Below, piece after piece: positions 1-9,183 of a stretch of DNA of 64,000 nt (its first letter is position 1; each line of letters begins with the position of its first letter). The DNA comes from Mycobacterium cookii (GTDB lineage: Bacteria > Actinomycetota > Actinomycetes > Mycobacteriales > Mycobacteriaceae), in contig NZ_AP022569.1 in NCBI RefSeq assembly GCF_010727945.1, forward strand, positions 3,410,001 through 3,474,000, in the 5' to 3' direction. Under the pieces are notes generated by a model. It saw only the letters and a program-made list of their open reading frames with translations. It had not been told where the DNA came from and made no database searches. A program made the translations under genes and the position numbers.

Positions 1-1176
1 TGCTACCGCAAGCGCCATGCCCACCACCAGCCCGATGACGGCGGACGACACAGTGAGGATCAGCGTGTTCGGCAGGCCCGTCGTCAACATGGCCGGGATG
101 GCTTGCTTGTAGAGGTCCCAGTCGAAGAACTGGTCCCGCAGCTGGGCCAACGTGGATTTCGGCGGTGCGGCCCCGGGCGCCTCGCGGTGGTTGCGTTCGG
201 CGATCGCCGCGAAATCCGGTAGGTGCGGCGTCGGCGCCGCTTTCGATCCCGGCTTCCAACCCTGCGGCAAGGGCCGTGGAACCCAGTCGGTGTACAGCTG
301 CGACCAGGTGCCGTCGGCGATGACGGCGTCCAAGCCGGCGTTCAGCGCATCGATCAGCGGCTGGTTGTCCTTGGCGACCGGGAAGGCGATGAAACTGCCC
401 GGGCTGTAGGTGTATCCGGCGACGGTGGCGCGGTCGCCGGGCCGCATCACTTTGGCCGCCTCCATGGCCGGCGCCACCCACGCGTCGATCTGGTGGTTCT
501 TCAGGCAGGTGTACAGGGTGGTGAAGTCGGGGAATTTCACTGGCTGCACATGCACGGTTTCGACGGCGTAGGCCTCTTCGACGGTGCCCTGAATAACGCC
601 GATCCGCTGGCCCGCGCCGAGCTGGTCGAAGCCGTGCAGCGGCGAGCCGGACGGCACGATCAAAGACAGGTAACCGAAGTCGTAGCCGTTGGTGAATCCG
701 ACTGTGCGGCGGCGCGATTCGGTGGCGACGATCGACGACGACGCGACGTCGAAACGTCCGGTCGCCACTTGTGCGAGCAGGCCGGCGAATTCGGTGCCGG
801 CGAAGACGACGTTCAGTCCGAGCTTGGCGGCGATCGCGCGCAGCAGCTCGTTGTCATAGCCGGTGTAGCGGCCCGTGCTGTTGAGGCAGCTGGTCGGGGG
901 ACCGCCCGGCTGGGTGCCGATGGTCAGCGTTCGCGGCGTGCGCAAACCGAGCGCGTCGATGTTCACCGAACTCAACGGCTCGACGTCGGCCGTCGTGTAA
1001 TCGCGTTCCTCCGGCGGGCTGGCGGTGACCAGCTTCTCCGGCAGGGCCATCGCGCCCGCTATGCCCGACGGCTTGCACATGTGGTTGTCGGCCGCCGCCG
1101 GCGCCATCGGAGCCAGACAATAGGTCAGCAGCACGGTGGCGAGCAGCGCGATCAGTTGCGACGAGCGGACTCTCAT
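1..1176 (-). CDS. Amino-acid ABC transporter, substrate-binding/permease fusion (3' end off window)
   Basis: The gene enters from the left edge, so 392 codons are visible and the C-terminus is missing. The product starts with a Sec-type signal peptide (hydrophobic LIALLATVLL, likely cut after APAAA). A polar-amino-acid binding domain follows, with the family-typical stretch LTIGTQPGGPPT and the segment GRFDVASSSI. At about residue 370 a transmembrane segment (LILTVSSAVIGLVVG) begins, which is the start of a permease domain. Such fusions import glutamine-like amino acids with a separate ATPase. The ATG overlaps the stop of the upstream LLM gene (ATGA), so the two are probably co-translated. 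The exact substrate is not visible. Confidence 0.85.
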   Translation of the reverse strand, partial: MRVRSSQLIALLATVLLTYCLAPMAPAAADNHMCKPSGIAGAMALPEKLVTASPPEERDYTTADVEPLSSVNIDALGLRTPRTLTIGTQPGGPPTSCLNSTGRYTGYDNELLRAIAAKLGLNVVFAGTEFAGLLAQVATGRFDVASSSIVATESRRRTVGFTNGYDFGYLSLIVPSGSPLHGFDQLGAGQRIGVIQGTVEEAYAVETVHVQPVKFPDFTTLYTCLKNHQIDAWVAPAMEAAKVMRPGDRATVAGYTYSPGSFIAFPVAKDNQPLIDALNAGLDAVIADGTWSQLYTDWVPRPLPQGWKPGSKAAPTPHLPDFAAIAERNHREAPGAAPPKSTLAQLRDQFFDWDLYKQAIPAMLTTGLPNTLILTVSSAVIGLVVGMALAVA

Positions 1177-1961
1177 CCCCGACCACGCCATCGGCATAGT
1201 GCTTCGGCGTTGCTCAGGTCGTAGTCGGGGCCGTTGACGCCGACGGTCAGCAGCGTGACGCCCAGCGCGGTCAGGCCTTCGGCGCTGGGAATCAACTCGT
1301 CGCCTTCCTTGACGCCGGCGGACCGCTCGATCTCTCCCGGGTCGCGACCGACCGCGGCGCAGTGTCCGGCCAGCACCTCGGCGGCGTGCGGGTAGCTGTC
1401 GACCGAGGTGAACCCGTGCCAGATGTCGGCGTGCTCGGCGACCAGCCGCAGCGTCTTCTTCGGGCCCTTGCCGCCGATCAGTAGCGGGATGTCGCGGGTC
1501 GGCGCCGGGTTCAGCTTGGCCAGCCGCGAATTGATCCGCGGCAGCGCCTCGCCCAGGTCGTCGAGCCGGCTCCCGACCGTGCCGAACTCGTAGCCGTACT
1601 CGTCGTAGTCCTTCTCCTTCCAGCCCGACCCGATGCCCAGGATCAGCCGTCCGCCGGAGATGTGGTCGACGGTGCGGGCCATGTCGGCCAGCAGTTCGGG
1701 ATTGCGGTAGGAGTTGCACGTGACCAGTGCGCCGATCTCGATGCGCGAGGTCTGCTCGGCCCAGGCGCCGAGCATGGTCCAGCATTCGTAGTGCGCACCG
1801 TCGGGATCGCCGTAGAGCGGAAAGAAGTGGTCCCAGTTGAAGGCGATGTCGACGCCGATGTCCTCGCAGCGGCGGACGGCGTCACGCAGGTTCTTGTAGT
1901 CAGTGGTGTGCTGGGGCTGCAACTGAACGCCGATGCGGATCGGCCGGCCGGAAGAAGTCAT
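1173..1961 (-). CDS. LLM-class F420-dependent oxidoreductase, Rv0044c-like
   Basis: This 262-residue protein is of the luciferase-like monooxygenase fold, which in mycobacteria usually binds F420. Visible hallmarks are the N-terminal strand IRIGVQLQPQ, the segment GRLILGIGSGW near residues 105-115 and the C-terminal IPLLIGGKGPK. Length and position next to the Rv0045c/ino1 block match Rv0044c of M. tuberculosis. It is shorter than the usual 300-350-residue family members. It overlaps the ABC transporter gene by four bases and is divergent from the HD-domain gene 38 bases away, so both promoters lie in or beside that short gap. The substrate is unknown. Confidence 0.88.
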   Translation of the reverse strand: MTSSGRPIRIGVQLQPQHTTDYKNLRDAVRRCEDIGVDIAFNWDHFFPLYGDPDGAHYECWTMLGAWAEQTSRIEIGALVTCNSYRNPELLADMARTVDHISGGRLILGIGSGWKEKDYDEYGYEFGTVGSRLDDLGEALPRINSRLAKLNPAPTRDIPLLIGGKGPKKTLRLVAEHADIWHGFTSVDSYPHAAEVLAGHCAAVGRDPGEIERSAGVKEGDELIPSAEGLTALGVTLLTVGVNGPDYDLSNAEALCRWRGRG

Positions 1962-1999
1962 GGCCTCTACCGTAGGCGCGGGGATAGGCTGAGCAACAT

Positions 2000-2638
2000 A
2001 TGTCCGACAGCATCGCTGGCATCGCCATTCCCGACACTGCGCTGGTCAGGGCTATAACTGCGCACATCCGGGACGCCGAAGACGACCTATTGTTCAACCA
2101 TTCGCGACGAGTGTTCATCTTCGGGGCCTTGCAGGGTCGCCGCCGTGGACTGCAGCCGGATCCGGAATTGCTGTACGCCGGGGCGATGTTCCACGACATC
2201 GGCCTGACGGAGCGCTACCGCGACTCGACGCTGCGCTTCGAGGTCGACGGCGCCAACGCCGCGCGCGACTTCCTGCTGGAGCACGGTGTCGAGCAGGCCG
2301 ACGTCGACAAGGTGTGGCTGGGTATCGCGCTGCACACCACGCCCGGTGTGCCCGAATTCCTGGCACCGGAGACGGCCTTGGTGACGGCCGGCGTCGAGAC
2401 CGATGTGCTCGGCATCGGCCGTGACGACCTGCCGCCCGAGGCGCTGGACGCCGTCACCGCCGCCCACCCGCGGCCCGACTTCAAACAGCAGATCCTGGCG
2501 GCATTCAACGACGGGATGAAGCACCGCCCGCAGACCACATTCGGCACCTGCAACGCCGACGTTCTGGAGCGCTTCGACCCGACGTTCACCCGGGACAACT
2601 TCGTCGACAACATTCTCGGGAACAGCTGGCCGGAGTAG
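2000..2638 (+). CDS. HD-domain hydrolase, cyanamide hydratase-like
   Basis: The 212-residue protein has an HD-fold metal-binding pattern: a first histidine in the segment NHSRRVF (near residue 34), the HD doublet in AMFHDIGLTER (near residue 66) and a further histidine in GIALHTTPG. The arrangement resembles the urea hydro-lyase/cyanamide hydratase branch of HD proteins; the actual reaction is not deducible. It is transcribed away from the LLM gene at 1961 and ends six bases from the convergent hydrolase gene at 2644. No obvious hairpin separates the two converging genes. Confidence 0.8.
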   Translation: MSDSIAGIAIPDTALVRAITAHIRDAEDDLLFNHSRRVFIFGALQGRRRGLQPDPELLYAGAMFHDIGLTERYRDSTLRFEVDGANAARDFLLEHGVEQADVDKVWLGIALHTTPGVPEFLAPETALVTAGVETDVLGIGRDDLPPEALDAVTAAHPRPDFKQQILAAFNDGMKHRPQTTFGTCNADVLERFDPTFTRDNFVDNILGNSWPE

Positions 2639-2643
2639 GCGGT

Positions 2644-3546
2644 TCAATCGCCGTCGAGCACTCCGCGTAGCAGGTCGATCAGCACCAGGGGCTGGTCGCT
2701 TTGCACGGAGTGGCCGGAGTTCTCGACGACATGCACACCGCGGAATTGCGTTGCGCGCTGGCCGAGTTCGGCGGCGTCCTCGTCGGTGACGAAGCCCGAG
2801 GTGCCGCCGCGCACCAGCGTGATCGGTGCAGACAGTCCCGCGACGTCATCCCAGAGGCTGTCGAAGTCGGGAAACTCCCGGATGGTGTCCCAGCGCCACG
2901 TCCACGCGCCATTGTCCAGCTGGCGGGAGTTGTGAAACACGCCGCGGCGCAGCGATTTCGGATCGCGGTGCGGGGCCGCGGCGGTGGTGAGCTCGACCAT
3001 CGCGGCGAAGCTGGGGAACTCCCGGTCGCCCTGCATCAGCGCCACGGTGCCCTGCTGCTCCTTGGTCAGCTCGGAGTGCCTGCGCAGCGCCGACGGGGTG
3101 ACGTCGACCAGCACCAGCTCGCGGACCAGTTGCGGCGCAACGGCACCCAGGCCGATCGCGGTCAGCCCGCCCAGCGACATACCGACGATCAAGTCGGCGT
3201 CCGGCGCGAGGTCGCTCAGCACCGGGGCCACCGCTGCGGCGTTGTTCTGCGGCGAGTAGTTGCCGTCTTCGCGCCACGCCGAATGCCCGTGGCCGGGCAG
3301 GTCGACCGCCAGCGCGGGGACGCCCAGGCCCACGATCACGGTGTCCCAGGTGTGCGCGTTCTGCCCGCCGCCGTGGAAGAACACCACCCGCGGCGCGTCG
3401 TCGCCCCACTGCAGCGCGCTGACGCCGTCCGCCTCGACCCGGCGCACGGTGGGTAGCGGGCCGGTGACGCCGGCCTGCTCGGCATTCTCGGGCAGCAGCG
3501 CGAACTCGGACAGCCCAACCAGTTCGTCGTGGGAGATATCGCTCAT
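2644..3546 (-). CDS. Alpha/beta hydrolase, Rv0045c-like esterase
   Basis: The protein has 300 residues from the ATG at 3546 (MSDISHDEL), very close to the 298 of Rv0045c; longer in-frame starts at 3558 and 3600 exist. Visible features are the oxyanion-region HGGGQNAHTW, the stretch VDLPGHGHSAW, the nucleophile elbow GMSLGG and the late GHSVQSDQP that supplies the catalytic histidine. Rv0045c is a characterised esterase of short acyl chains; its cellular substrate is not settled. The gene is last in a minus-strand operon starting at 7821 and begins 11 bases after the DUF1214 stop. Confidence 0.9.
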   Translation of the reverse strand: MSDISHDELVGLSEFALLPENAEQAGVTGPLPTVRRVEADGVSALQWGDDAPRVVFFHGGGQNAHTWDTVIVGLGVPALAVDLPGHGHSAWREDGNYSPQNNAAAVAPVLSDLAPDADLIVGMSLGGLTAIGLGAVAPQLVRELVLVDVTPSALRRHSELTKEQQGTVALMQGDREFPSFAAMVELTTAAAPHRDPKSLRRGVFHNSRQLDNGAWTWRWDTIREFPDFDSLWDDVAGLSAPITLVRGGTSGFVTDEDAAELGQRATQFRGVHVVENSGHSVQSDQPLVLIDLLRGVLDGD

Positions 3547-3557
3547 GGCCTCCGACA

Positions 3558-4766
3558 TTAGAGGACGTACCGGCGGCGAATGCCCCGGAATCGTTGCCAC
3601 ATCTCGGCGGCTCGCTCGGCTTCGGTGACCGTGGCGGTGTCCGCGGGCAGGGCGCCGAGCAGTTCGCCGTAACCGACCAGACGGGTGCTGAGCACCGCAG
3701 GCTGACCTTCCAGCATGTGCCGGTAGGTCAGGTTGCCGCGCTCGAAGCCTTGGGTGTCCAACCAGTTGCGCACGCCGGGATCACGGTGCGCCATAACCAA
3801 GCGGACGCGCCCGTCGGCGTCGGTGCTGGCCCGGCTCGGCGTGTAGCTCACCGGCCGGTAGAGGTAGTCCATGCTGTTGAAGAAGACGCCCATGTTGGTC
3901 AGCATCCACAGGCCGTCGTGGGCGTCGAACTCGACGATCAGCGCCTGGTCAGGGCCCAGCTCCCAGTACATGTTCGCCGCGGCCCGGCCCCGCTTGGCGT
4001 CGGCGCCGGTGGTGTCGACGCGCGGAAAAGTGTTCGGGTGCGCGGCGTCCACACCGCCGTAGCTGAACGGGAACTCCGGCCAGTCCGACATCAGGCCGGT
4101 GACGAAGTCGCCCGCCCAGCCGATCGCCTCGATCATGACCTCGGCGGTGGGCAGCGGCTTGGGCGTCGACATGTCGACGCGCTCGATCCGGATCTGCGCC
4201 GGCAGTTCGTCCCAGCGGTCGAATCCCTGCCGGATGAACAGTTTTCGCGAATCAACGGTGGTCGGCAGCCAATTCGGACCGCGCTGTGCGCCGCCGATGT
4301 ACAGCTCGAACTGGCCGTCGGCGCCGACGTCGAGCCGCTCGCCGGAGATGTTGGCTTCCGGTGTGTCGCCGAAAGGTTCGTGCAGCACGCCGGGGCCGGG
4401 GGTGCGTGCTCCCTGAACGGTCACGTTGAAGAAGCGGGCGGTGCCGCGGCTGCCGGTCAGCCGGTACGTCGACTGCCCGTCGATCCAGGCCTGCTGGTAG
4501 GTGAAATCACCACAGTCGCCGCCGAGTTTGCGGGTCGGGCCGCAGAATGCGTGCAACGCCGGGTAGCGGGTGTCGCGGGTCTCCAGCGCCAAATCGAAAG
4601 CCTGGCCAACGTTTTGGGTGAGAAACCGCAGCGCGTCGACGCGCTGCAGGGCGGTGGCGGCGTTGGCGTCTTTGAACACCTGCGCCCCGGCGCTCTGTAG
4701 CTGTGCGCAGAACGCCGTCCACGCCGACTCGAGGGCGGCGTCGTCGGGGCAGTCGCCGAATGCCAT
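3558..4766 (-). CDS. DUF1214 domain protein
   Basis: This 402-residue soluble protein ends in a region typical of DUF1214 (FSYGGVDAAHPNTFP, then VLSTRLVGYGELLG and the arginine-rich tail FRGIRRRYVL). No signal peptide is evident and its biochemical role is unknown. Mycobacterial DUF1214 proteins often sit beside sulfotransferases and LLM oxidoreductases, as here. Its start is three bases beyond the TIM-barrel gene stop, so it belongs to the same transcript. The association suggests a role in modification or degradation of a shared small molecule, which is inference. Confidence 0.75.
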   Translation of the reverse strand: MAFGDCPDDAALESAWTAFCAQLQSAGAQVFKDANAATALQRVDALRFLTQNVGQAFDLALETRDTRYPALHAFCGPTRKLGGDCGDFTYQQAWIDGQSTYRLTGSRGTARFFNVTVQGARTPGPGVLHEPFGDTPEANISGERLDVGADGQFELYIGGAQRGPNWLPTTVDSRKLFIRQGFDRWDELPAQIRIERVDMSTPKPLPTAEVMIEAIGWAGDFVTGLMSDWPEFPFSYGGVDAAHPNTFPRVDTTGADAKRGRAAANMYWELGPDQALIVEFDAHDGLWMLTNMGVFFNSMDYLYRPVSYTPSRASTDADGRVRLVMAHRDPGVRNWLDTQGFERGNLTYRHMLEGQPAVLSTRLVGYGELLGALPADTATVTEAERAAEMWQRFRGIRRRYVL

Positions 4767-4769
4767 CGC

Positions 4770-5537
4770 TCAACCGCCCAATCTGTCGAGCATCGAACCC
4801 ACGACTTCGCATGCGCGCCGGGCGGATTCGAGGTGCCCTTCCTCGTCGATGCGCGGGCCGATCAACTCCAGGTCGAACCCGTGGGCGTATCCGCCGGCCA
4901 ACGCTTGCCTGATGATCGCTTCGATCGGGATGGCGCCGTCGCCGGGGACTGCGCGGCCCGGCAGTGCCCGGTCACCCAGCACGTAGTCGCTCAGTTGGAT
5001 CAGCCGGGTCCGCGGCAGCGCCTGCTGCAGCAGGACGTCGAGCTCTCCTTCGGCCCAGCAGTGGAAGATGTCGATGCAGATATCGAGCCCAGTCATCTCG
5101 GCCAGTGTGATGGTGTCGCGCAGCGTGTGGGCGATGTGCAGGTCGGCGTACAGGCTGGAGGCGTTTTCGATCGCCAGCGCCACGCCTGCATCGGCCGCAC
5201 GCTGCCGACACGGCGCGATCATCTCGCAGAATCGCTCGGCGGCTTGCCGCCAGGAGCGGTCACCTCGCCCACCGGTCAGCATGTACACGGTGCCGGCCCC
5301 GGCGTCTGCCGCTGCGTCGATGACCGGCTCCAGCGCGGTTGCGCCGCTGAACAGGTGATACACCGCCTCGACCGTATAGTCGTTGTGCTGCAATAATTTT
5401 GGGAATTCGGGGTCCAGCAGCTGGCTATCGAGGATGCTCAACCGGCGCACACCCAGATCCGTCCAGTACTTCTGCAGCTCGGGCAGCGTGGCACCGTAGA
5501 AGGTGACGTTGTGCACCGACAAGCGTTGGTGGGTCAC
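4770..5537 (-). CDS. Sugar phosphate isomerase/epimerase-like TIM barrel
   Basis: The 255-residue product is a xylose-isomerase-like TIM barrel (AP endonuclease family 2). Supporting segments are TVYMLTGGRGDRSW in the middle, the strand VALAIENAS, GLDICIDIFHCWAEGEL (metal-ligand Asp/His region) and FDLELIGPR near the end. The GTG start at 5537 overlaps the sulfotransferase stop (GTGA), indicating translational coupling. Family members isomerise sugars, inosose or hydroxypyruvate; nothing in the sequence fixes the substrate. Operon partners are an LLM oxidoreductase, a sulfotransferase and a DUF1214 protein. Confidence 0.8.
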   Translation of the reverse strand: MTHQRLSVHNVTFYGATLPELQKYWTDLGVRRLSILDSQLLDPEFPKLLQHNDYTVEAVYHLFSGATALEPVIDAAADAGAGTVYMLTGGRGDRSWRQAAERFCEMIAPCRQRAADAGVALAIENASSLYADLHIAHTLRDTITLAEMTGLDICIDIFHCWAEGELDVLLQQALPRTRLIQLSDYVLGDRALPGRAVPGDGAIPIEAIIRQALAGGYAHGFDLELIGPRIDEEGHLESARRACEVVGSMLDRLGG

Positions 5538-6697
5538 GCCCTATTCTCGATCTCGACGCCGAATCGCTCACGGAAAGGCCGGAATTCCTCGTGCAGCGCG
5601 TCGAGGTCTTCGCCGATGTCGGTGAGCAGTTGGGTGGAGTAGCGGAACTTGCCGTGCCGGTCGCCGCGGTTGGTGGCCAGATAATCGCGCATCGCCGCCT
5701 CGGCTTTCGCCGTCAGCTCCCGGCCTGCGAACTCGTAGTAGCGCCGCACCGTGGCGACCTGATCGGCGATGAAGTCGGCGTAGCGGACATGCAGGATCCG
5801 CGGATCGTCGACCATCGGATTGGTCATGGTGTTGGCGATGCTGGCGCGGGTCATCTCCAGGTGCTTCTTGGCCTCGGCGTGCAGGTCGACCGGCCCCACG
5901 ATGCCTTCGGCGATGTCGGCCATCATCATCGTGCGCGACGCGGCGACCTGCACCGGGTCGCGGTGTAACCACACCAACCCCGCATCGGGGTACGCCTCGA
6001 ACATCTCCGCAAGCCGGAAGCCGTGAAAACCCTTAAGTACCCAGTACTTTCGCGGCCGATGGTATTGCAACTGCTGCAGCATGGCTTTGTGCAGCCAGTA
6101 TTGCGCCTTGGCGTCGCTGGCCAGGCCGCCGACCAGCGACTGCATCGGCACCCGCCACCACGCCGTCGGCGTCATCACCCGGAAATCGAACGCCCAGGTG
6201 CGCTCGTCTTCGGGCAGGCCGTCGCCGAGCATGTCGTTGTAGGGATGGCTGTGCAACCACTTCGGCAGTTTGGCGTTGATCTCGCGCCAGTCGGCGTCGG
6301 CCTGCTCGCGTCGCCGGTCGTCCGAACCGGCCACGCCGGGCGGCGGCGACGGGTACATCACCTCCCAGAACCGCAGCGCCCGCGCGTCCGGGTCGACCGC
6401 CATCAGCGCGTGCATCAGCGTTGTGCCCGAACGGGGTTCGCCGGTGACGAACATCGGTGCCTCGATCACTTCGTCGGCGATCGGATAGGCGTTGCGGTCT
6501 TCGATGAACACCAGTCGTGAGGTCAGCAGCCACCGGCACACCTGCGCCGCCGCGGCGACGCCGGCGTCGTCCATGCCGAGGGCGTTGAGATGTTCGACGG
6601 CCACCGCGAAGCGCTCCGGCAGTGTCGCGTCGCCGAAATCAGCCAAACCGGTTTCCGCGGTCGCGGCGGCCAGCAACTCCGCGGCGTCGAGAGTCAC
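5534..6697 (-). CDS. PAPS-dependent sulfotransferase family protein
   Basis: The protein has 387 residues from the GTG at 6697, chosen because it overlaps the preceding stop as GTGA. The 5'-phosphosulfate-binding loop is visible as TGEPRSGTT (residues about 85-93), typical of Stf0/sulfotransferase-3 proteins that use PAPS as donor. A later segment, YADFIADQVATVRRYYEF, is common in mycobacterial members. These enzymes sulfate lipids, carbohydrates or sterols; the acceptor here is unknown. It sits between an LLM oxidoreductase and a TIM-barrel isomerase with overlapping reading frames on both sides. Confidence 0.88.
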   Translation of the reverse strand: MTLDAAELLAAATAETGLADFGDATLPERFAVAVEHLNALGMDDAGVAAAAQVCRWLLTSRLVFIEDRNAYPIADEVIEAPMFVTGEPRSGTTLMHALMAVDPDARALRFWEVMYPSPPPGVAGSDDRRREQADADWREINAKLPKWLHSHPYNDMLGDGLPEDERTWAFDFRVMTPTAWWRVPMQSLVGGLASDAKAQYWLHKAMLQQLQYHRPRKYWVLKGFHGFRLAEMFEAYPDAGLVWLHRDPVQVAASRTMMMADIAEGIVGPVDLHAEAKKHLEMTRASIANTMTNPMVDDPRILHVRYADFIADQVATVRRYYEFAGRELTAKAEAAMRDYLATNRGDRHGKFRYSTQLLTDIGEDLDALHEEFRPFRERFGVEIENRA

Positions 6698-7821
6698 CGA
6701 AGATCTCCGCACAGCCGCAGCAATTCATCCTCGGCCGCAAGGACATTGGCTGCCGACGCTGCGGCGTGGTCGAGGCCGGCCATCGCGCCGTAATCGAGGA
6801 TCTTCGGTACGCGCAGACCGGCGTCGACGAACGACTTGATCGTCGTCGCGACCTGCTTGGGCGTGCCGTGCGGGACCAGGGCGAGCAGCATCTCGGGTTG
6901 CACCTTGGCCAGGAACTCGACGATCCGCTCGCGGGTCAGCACCGCGGGGTCGATGTCGTGAAATCCACGCCAGGACGGGCCCATTGGATGTTCGAAACCG
7001 AAGTCGCGCAATGTTTCTGCGGATACCTGTAACAGGAACGCCTTGACCAGCGGAGCCTGCAGGATGTCGGCCAGCGCCGCGTCGTCCTTGCCGATGAAAC
7101 ACACCTGGATGAAGCACGGTGTTATCGCCATCGGATCGCGGCCGGCGCGTTCGGCCGATGCCCGCACCTGGCCGAGCATGGCGGCGTAGTGCTCCGGGGT
7201 CCACGCCCCGGCCGGCCACCAGCCGTCGGCGTATCGACCGGCGATGTCGAGCATCCGCGGGCCGCTGGCGCCGATCCAGATCGGCGGCAGGTGCCCGTCG
7301 CACGGCTCGGTGTCCAGCCGGGCGTGGTGCAGTGTGTAGAACCGGCCGTCGAAGTCGACCGGGCCGTCGCTGTCCCAGAGCAGCCGAATCACTTGCAGGG
7401 CTTCCTCGAAGCGGCTGACCGGTCGGGCGAAGTCGAAGCCGTACGGCAGGGTGTTCTCGCTCTCGCCGCTGCCGAGGCCGAGGATGAATCGGCCGCGGGC
7501 GAGGTGATCGATGGTCAGCGCGGTCTGGGCCAGCATGGCCGGATGGCGGCGGACGGTGTCGACGACGGCGGAGACCAGCGGGACGTTCTTGGTCAGTGCC
7601 GCCGCAGCGGCCGCGACTGCAAGCCCGTCGAGGTGGCGATGCGGTGACGGCGACGCGCTGGCCAGATCGGTGAATTCGGGAGTCCAGATCGAGTCCGGCC
7701 AGAAGCTGACCATGTGGTCGGGCAGCCAGATCGAGTGATAGCGGCCGCCGTCCAGTTCATCGAGCCGAGTCAGATCCAACGGCAGGCTGGTGCGCAGAAA
7801 TGCGGCGGGCTGAACCTTCAT
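6694..7821 (-). CDS. LLM-class F420-dependent oxidoreductase
   Basis: This 375-residue luciferase-like monooxygenase-family protein is probably F420-linked. Supporting features are the N-terminal strand ending in IWLPDHM, the conserved segment GRFILGLGSGESENTLPYG, and LPPIWIGASGP in the second half. It is the first gene of the minus-strand operon reaching to 2644. Its last codons overlap the sulfotransferase start. The region upstream of its start holds a 31-bp inverted repeat (7883-7974) and the ino1 terminator. The substrate is unknown; family members reduce or oxidise hydrophobic small molecules. Confidence 0.87.
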   Translation of the reverse strand: MKVQPAAFLRTSLPLDLTRLDELDGGRYHSIWLPDHMVSFWPDSIWTPEFTDLASASPSPHRHLDGLAVAAAAAALTKNVPLVSAVVDTVRRHPAMLAQTALTIDHLARGRFILGLGSGESENTLPYGFDFARPVSRFEEALQVIRLLWDSDGPVDFDGRFYTLHHARLDTEPCDGHLPPIWIGASGPRMLDIAGRYADGWWPAGAWTPEHYAAMLGQVRASAERAGRDPMAITPCFIQVCFIGKDDAALADILQAPLVKAFLLQVSAETLRDFGFEHPMGPSWRGFHDIDPAVLTRERIVEFLAKVQPEMLLALVPHGTPKQVATTIKSFVDAGLRVPKILDYGAMAGLDHAAASAANVLAAEDELLRLCGDLR

Positions 7822-7882
7822 CGAAAGATGATGCTAAGCACCTGCACAGCGCCGTGTTGATGGAATCGAACATCTGGCGACC

Positions 7883-7974
7883 ATGTGTCGATGTGCCCAC
7901 CTCACAGCGACAACGCGCTTCCCCGGCACTGTCTCCGCCGAATTTGTCGCTCGGAGGTGGGCACGTCGACACAT
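7883..7974. repeat. Long imperfect inverted repeat (31-bp arms, 30-bp loop)
   Basis: Arm 1 is 7883-7913 and arm 2 is 7944-7974; 28 of 31 positions pair. Both arms contain GTGCCCACCTC. It lies in the gap between the terminator of ino1 and the first gene of the LLM-sulfotransferase operon. It is too long and too separated to be a simple operator, and may be a relic of a small mobile repeat or a structured 5' leader of the operon. Confidence 0.7.
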
Positions 7975-7984
7975 CCCACAAAGC

Positions 7985-8023
7985 CGAACCGGCCCGCCAC
8001 CATGTCGGTGACGGGCCGGTTCG
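7985..8023 (-). terminator. Terminator hairpin of ino1
   Basis: A perfect 12-bp stem (CGAACCGGCCCG at 7985-7996 pairing with CGGGCCGGTTCG at 8012-8023) encloses a 15-nt loop and lies eight bases beyond the ino1 stop. It has no U tract, which is usual for mycobacterial hairpins. Confidence 0.75.
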
Positions 8024-8030
8024 CACAAGA

Positions 8031-9128
8031 TCAGCCCTCGCTGATGAACTCTTCCAGCTGCGCCCGCGCGATGTCGTCGGGCAGCTGCTTGGGCGGGCTC
8101 TTCATCAGGTACGCCGACGCGGGCACCACCGGTCCACCGATGCCACGGTCCTTGGCGATCTTGGCCGCCCGCACCGCGTCGATGATGACGCCGGCGGAGT
8201 TCGGCGAGTCCCACACCTCGAGCTTGTACTCCAGGTTCAGCGGCACGTCGCCGAACGCGCGGCCCTCGAGCCGGACGTAGGCCCACTTGCGGTCGTCGAG
8301 CCAGCCGACGTGGTCGGACGGGCCGATGTGCACGTCCTTGGTCTTGAACTCGCGCTGCACGTTCGACGTCACGGCCTGCGTCTTGGAGATCTTCTTGGAC
8401 TCCAGCCGCTCACGCTCGAGCATGTTGAGGAAATCCATGTTGCCGCCGACGTTGAGCTGCATGGTGCGGTCGAGCTGTACCCCTCGGTCTTCGAACAGCT
8501 TGGCCATCACCCGGTGCGTGATCGTGGCACCGACCTGGCTCTTGATGTCGTCGCCGACGATCGGCACGCCGGCATCGGTGAACTTCTTGGCCCACACCGG
8601 GTCGGACGCGATGAATACCGGCAGCGCGTTGACGAATGCCACGTTGGCGTCGAGCGCGCACTGGGCGTAGAACTTGTCGGCCTCTTCGGAGCCCACCGGA
8701 AGGTAGGAGACCAGCACGTCGACCCTGGCGTCTTTGAGCGCCTTGACCACGTCGACGGCCTCGGTGTCGGAGATCTCGATGGTCTCGGCGTAGTACTTGC
8801 CGATGCCGTCCAGGGTCGGGCCGCGCTGCACCGTCACATTGGTCGGCGGCACGTCGGCGATCTTGATGGTGTTGTTCTCCGACGCGAAGATCGCCTCGGA
8901 CAGGTCGAAGCCGACCTTCTTGGCGTCCACGTCGAACGCTGCGACGAACTTGACGTCGCGGACGTGGTACTGACCGAACTTCACGTGCATGAGGCCCGGC
9001 ACGGCGCTGTTCTCGTCCGCGTCGTAGTAGTACTGGACGCCCTGGACCAGTGAGGAAGCGCAGTTCCCGACGCCGACGATGGCGACTCGTACCTCGGTGG
9101 ACGCCTGGGGCGCGTTCTGCTCACTCAT
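8031..9128 (-). CDS. ino1: Myo-inositol-1-phosphate synthase
   Basis: The 365-residue enzyme converts glucose 6-phosphate to inositol 1-phosphate with NAD, the first step toward phosphatidylinositol, PIMs, lipoarabinomannan and mycothiol. The Rossmann motif GVGNCASS lies at residues 19-26. Conserved blocks such as [16 protein letters not shown], the segment [14 protein letters not shown] and [10 protein letters not shown] are intact. Length and neighbours match Rv0046c. It lies 55 bases downstream of the PadR-family gene on the same strand, as in M. tuberculosis, so PadR and ino1 are likely co-transcribed. A hairpin terminator follows directly. Confidence 0.97.
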   Translation of the reverse strand: MSEQNAPQASTEVRVAIVGVGNCASSLVQGVQYYYDADENSAVPGLMHVKFGQYHVRDVKFVAAFDVDAKKVGFDLSEAIFASENNTIKIADVPPTNVTVQRGPTLDGIGKYYAETIEISDTEAVDVVKALKDARVDVLVSYLPVGSEEADKFYAQCALDANVAFVNALPVFIASDPVWAKKFTDAGVPIVGDDIKSQVGATITHRVMAKLFEDRGVQLDRTMQLNVGGNMDFLNMLERERLESKKISKTQAVTSNVQREFKTKDVHIGPSDHVGWLDDRKWAYVRLEGRAFGDVPLNLEYKLEVWDSPNSAGVIIDAVRAAKIAKDRGIGGPVVPASAYLMKSPPKQLPDDIARAQLEEFISEG

Positions 9129-9183
9129 TGGGCGTTCTCCTTTACTCGATATCCGTGCAGTGGATGTGGTGGGGTGCCTGGCT

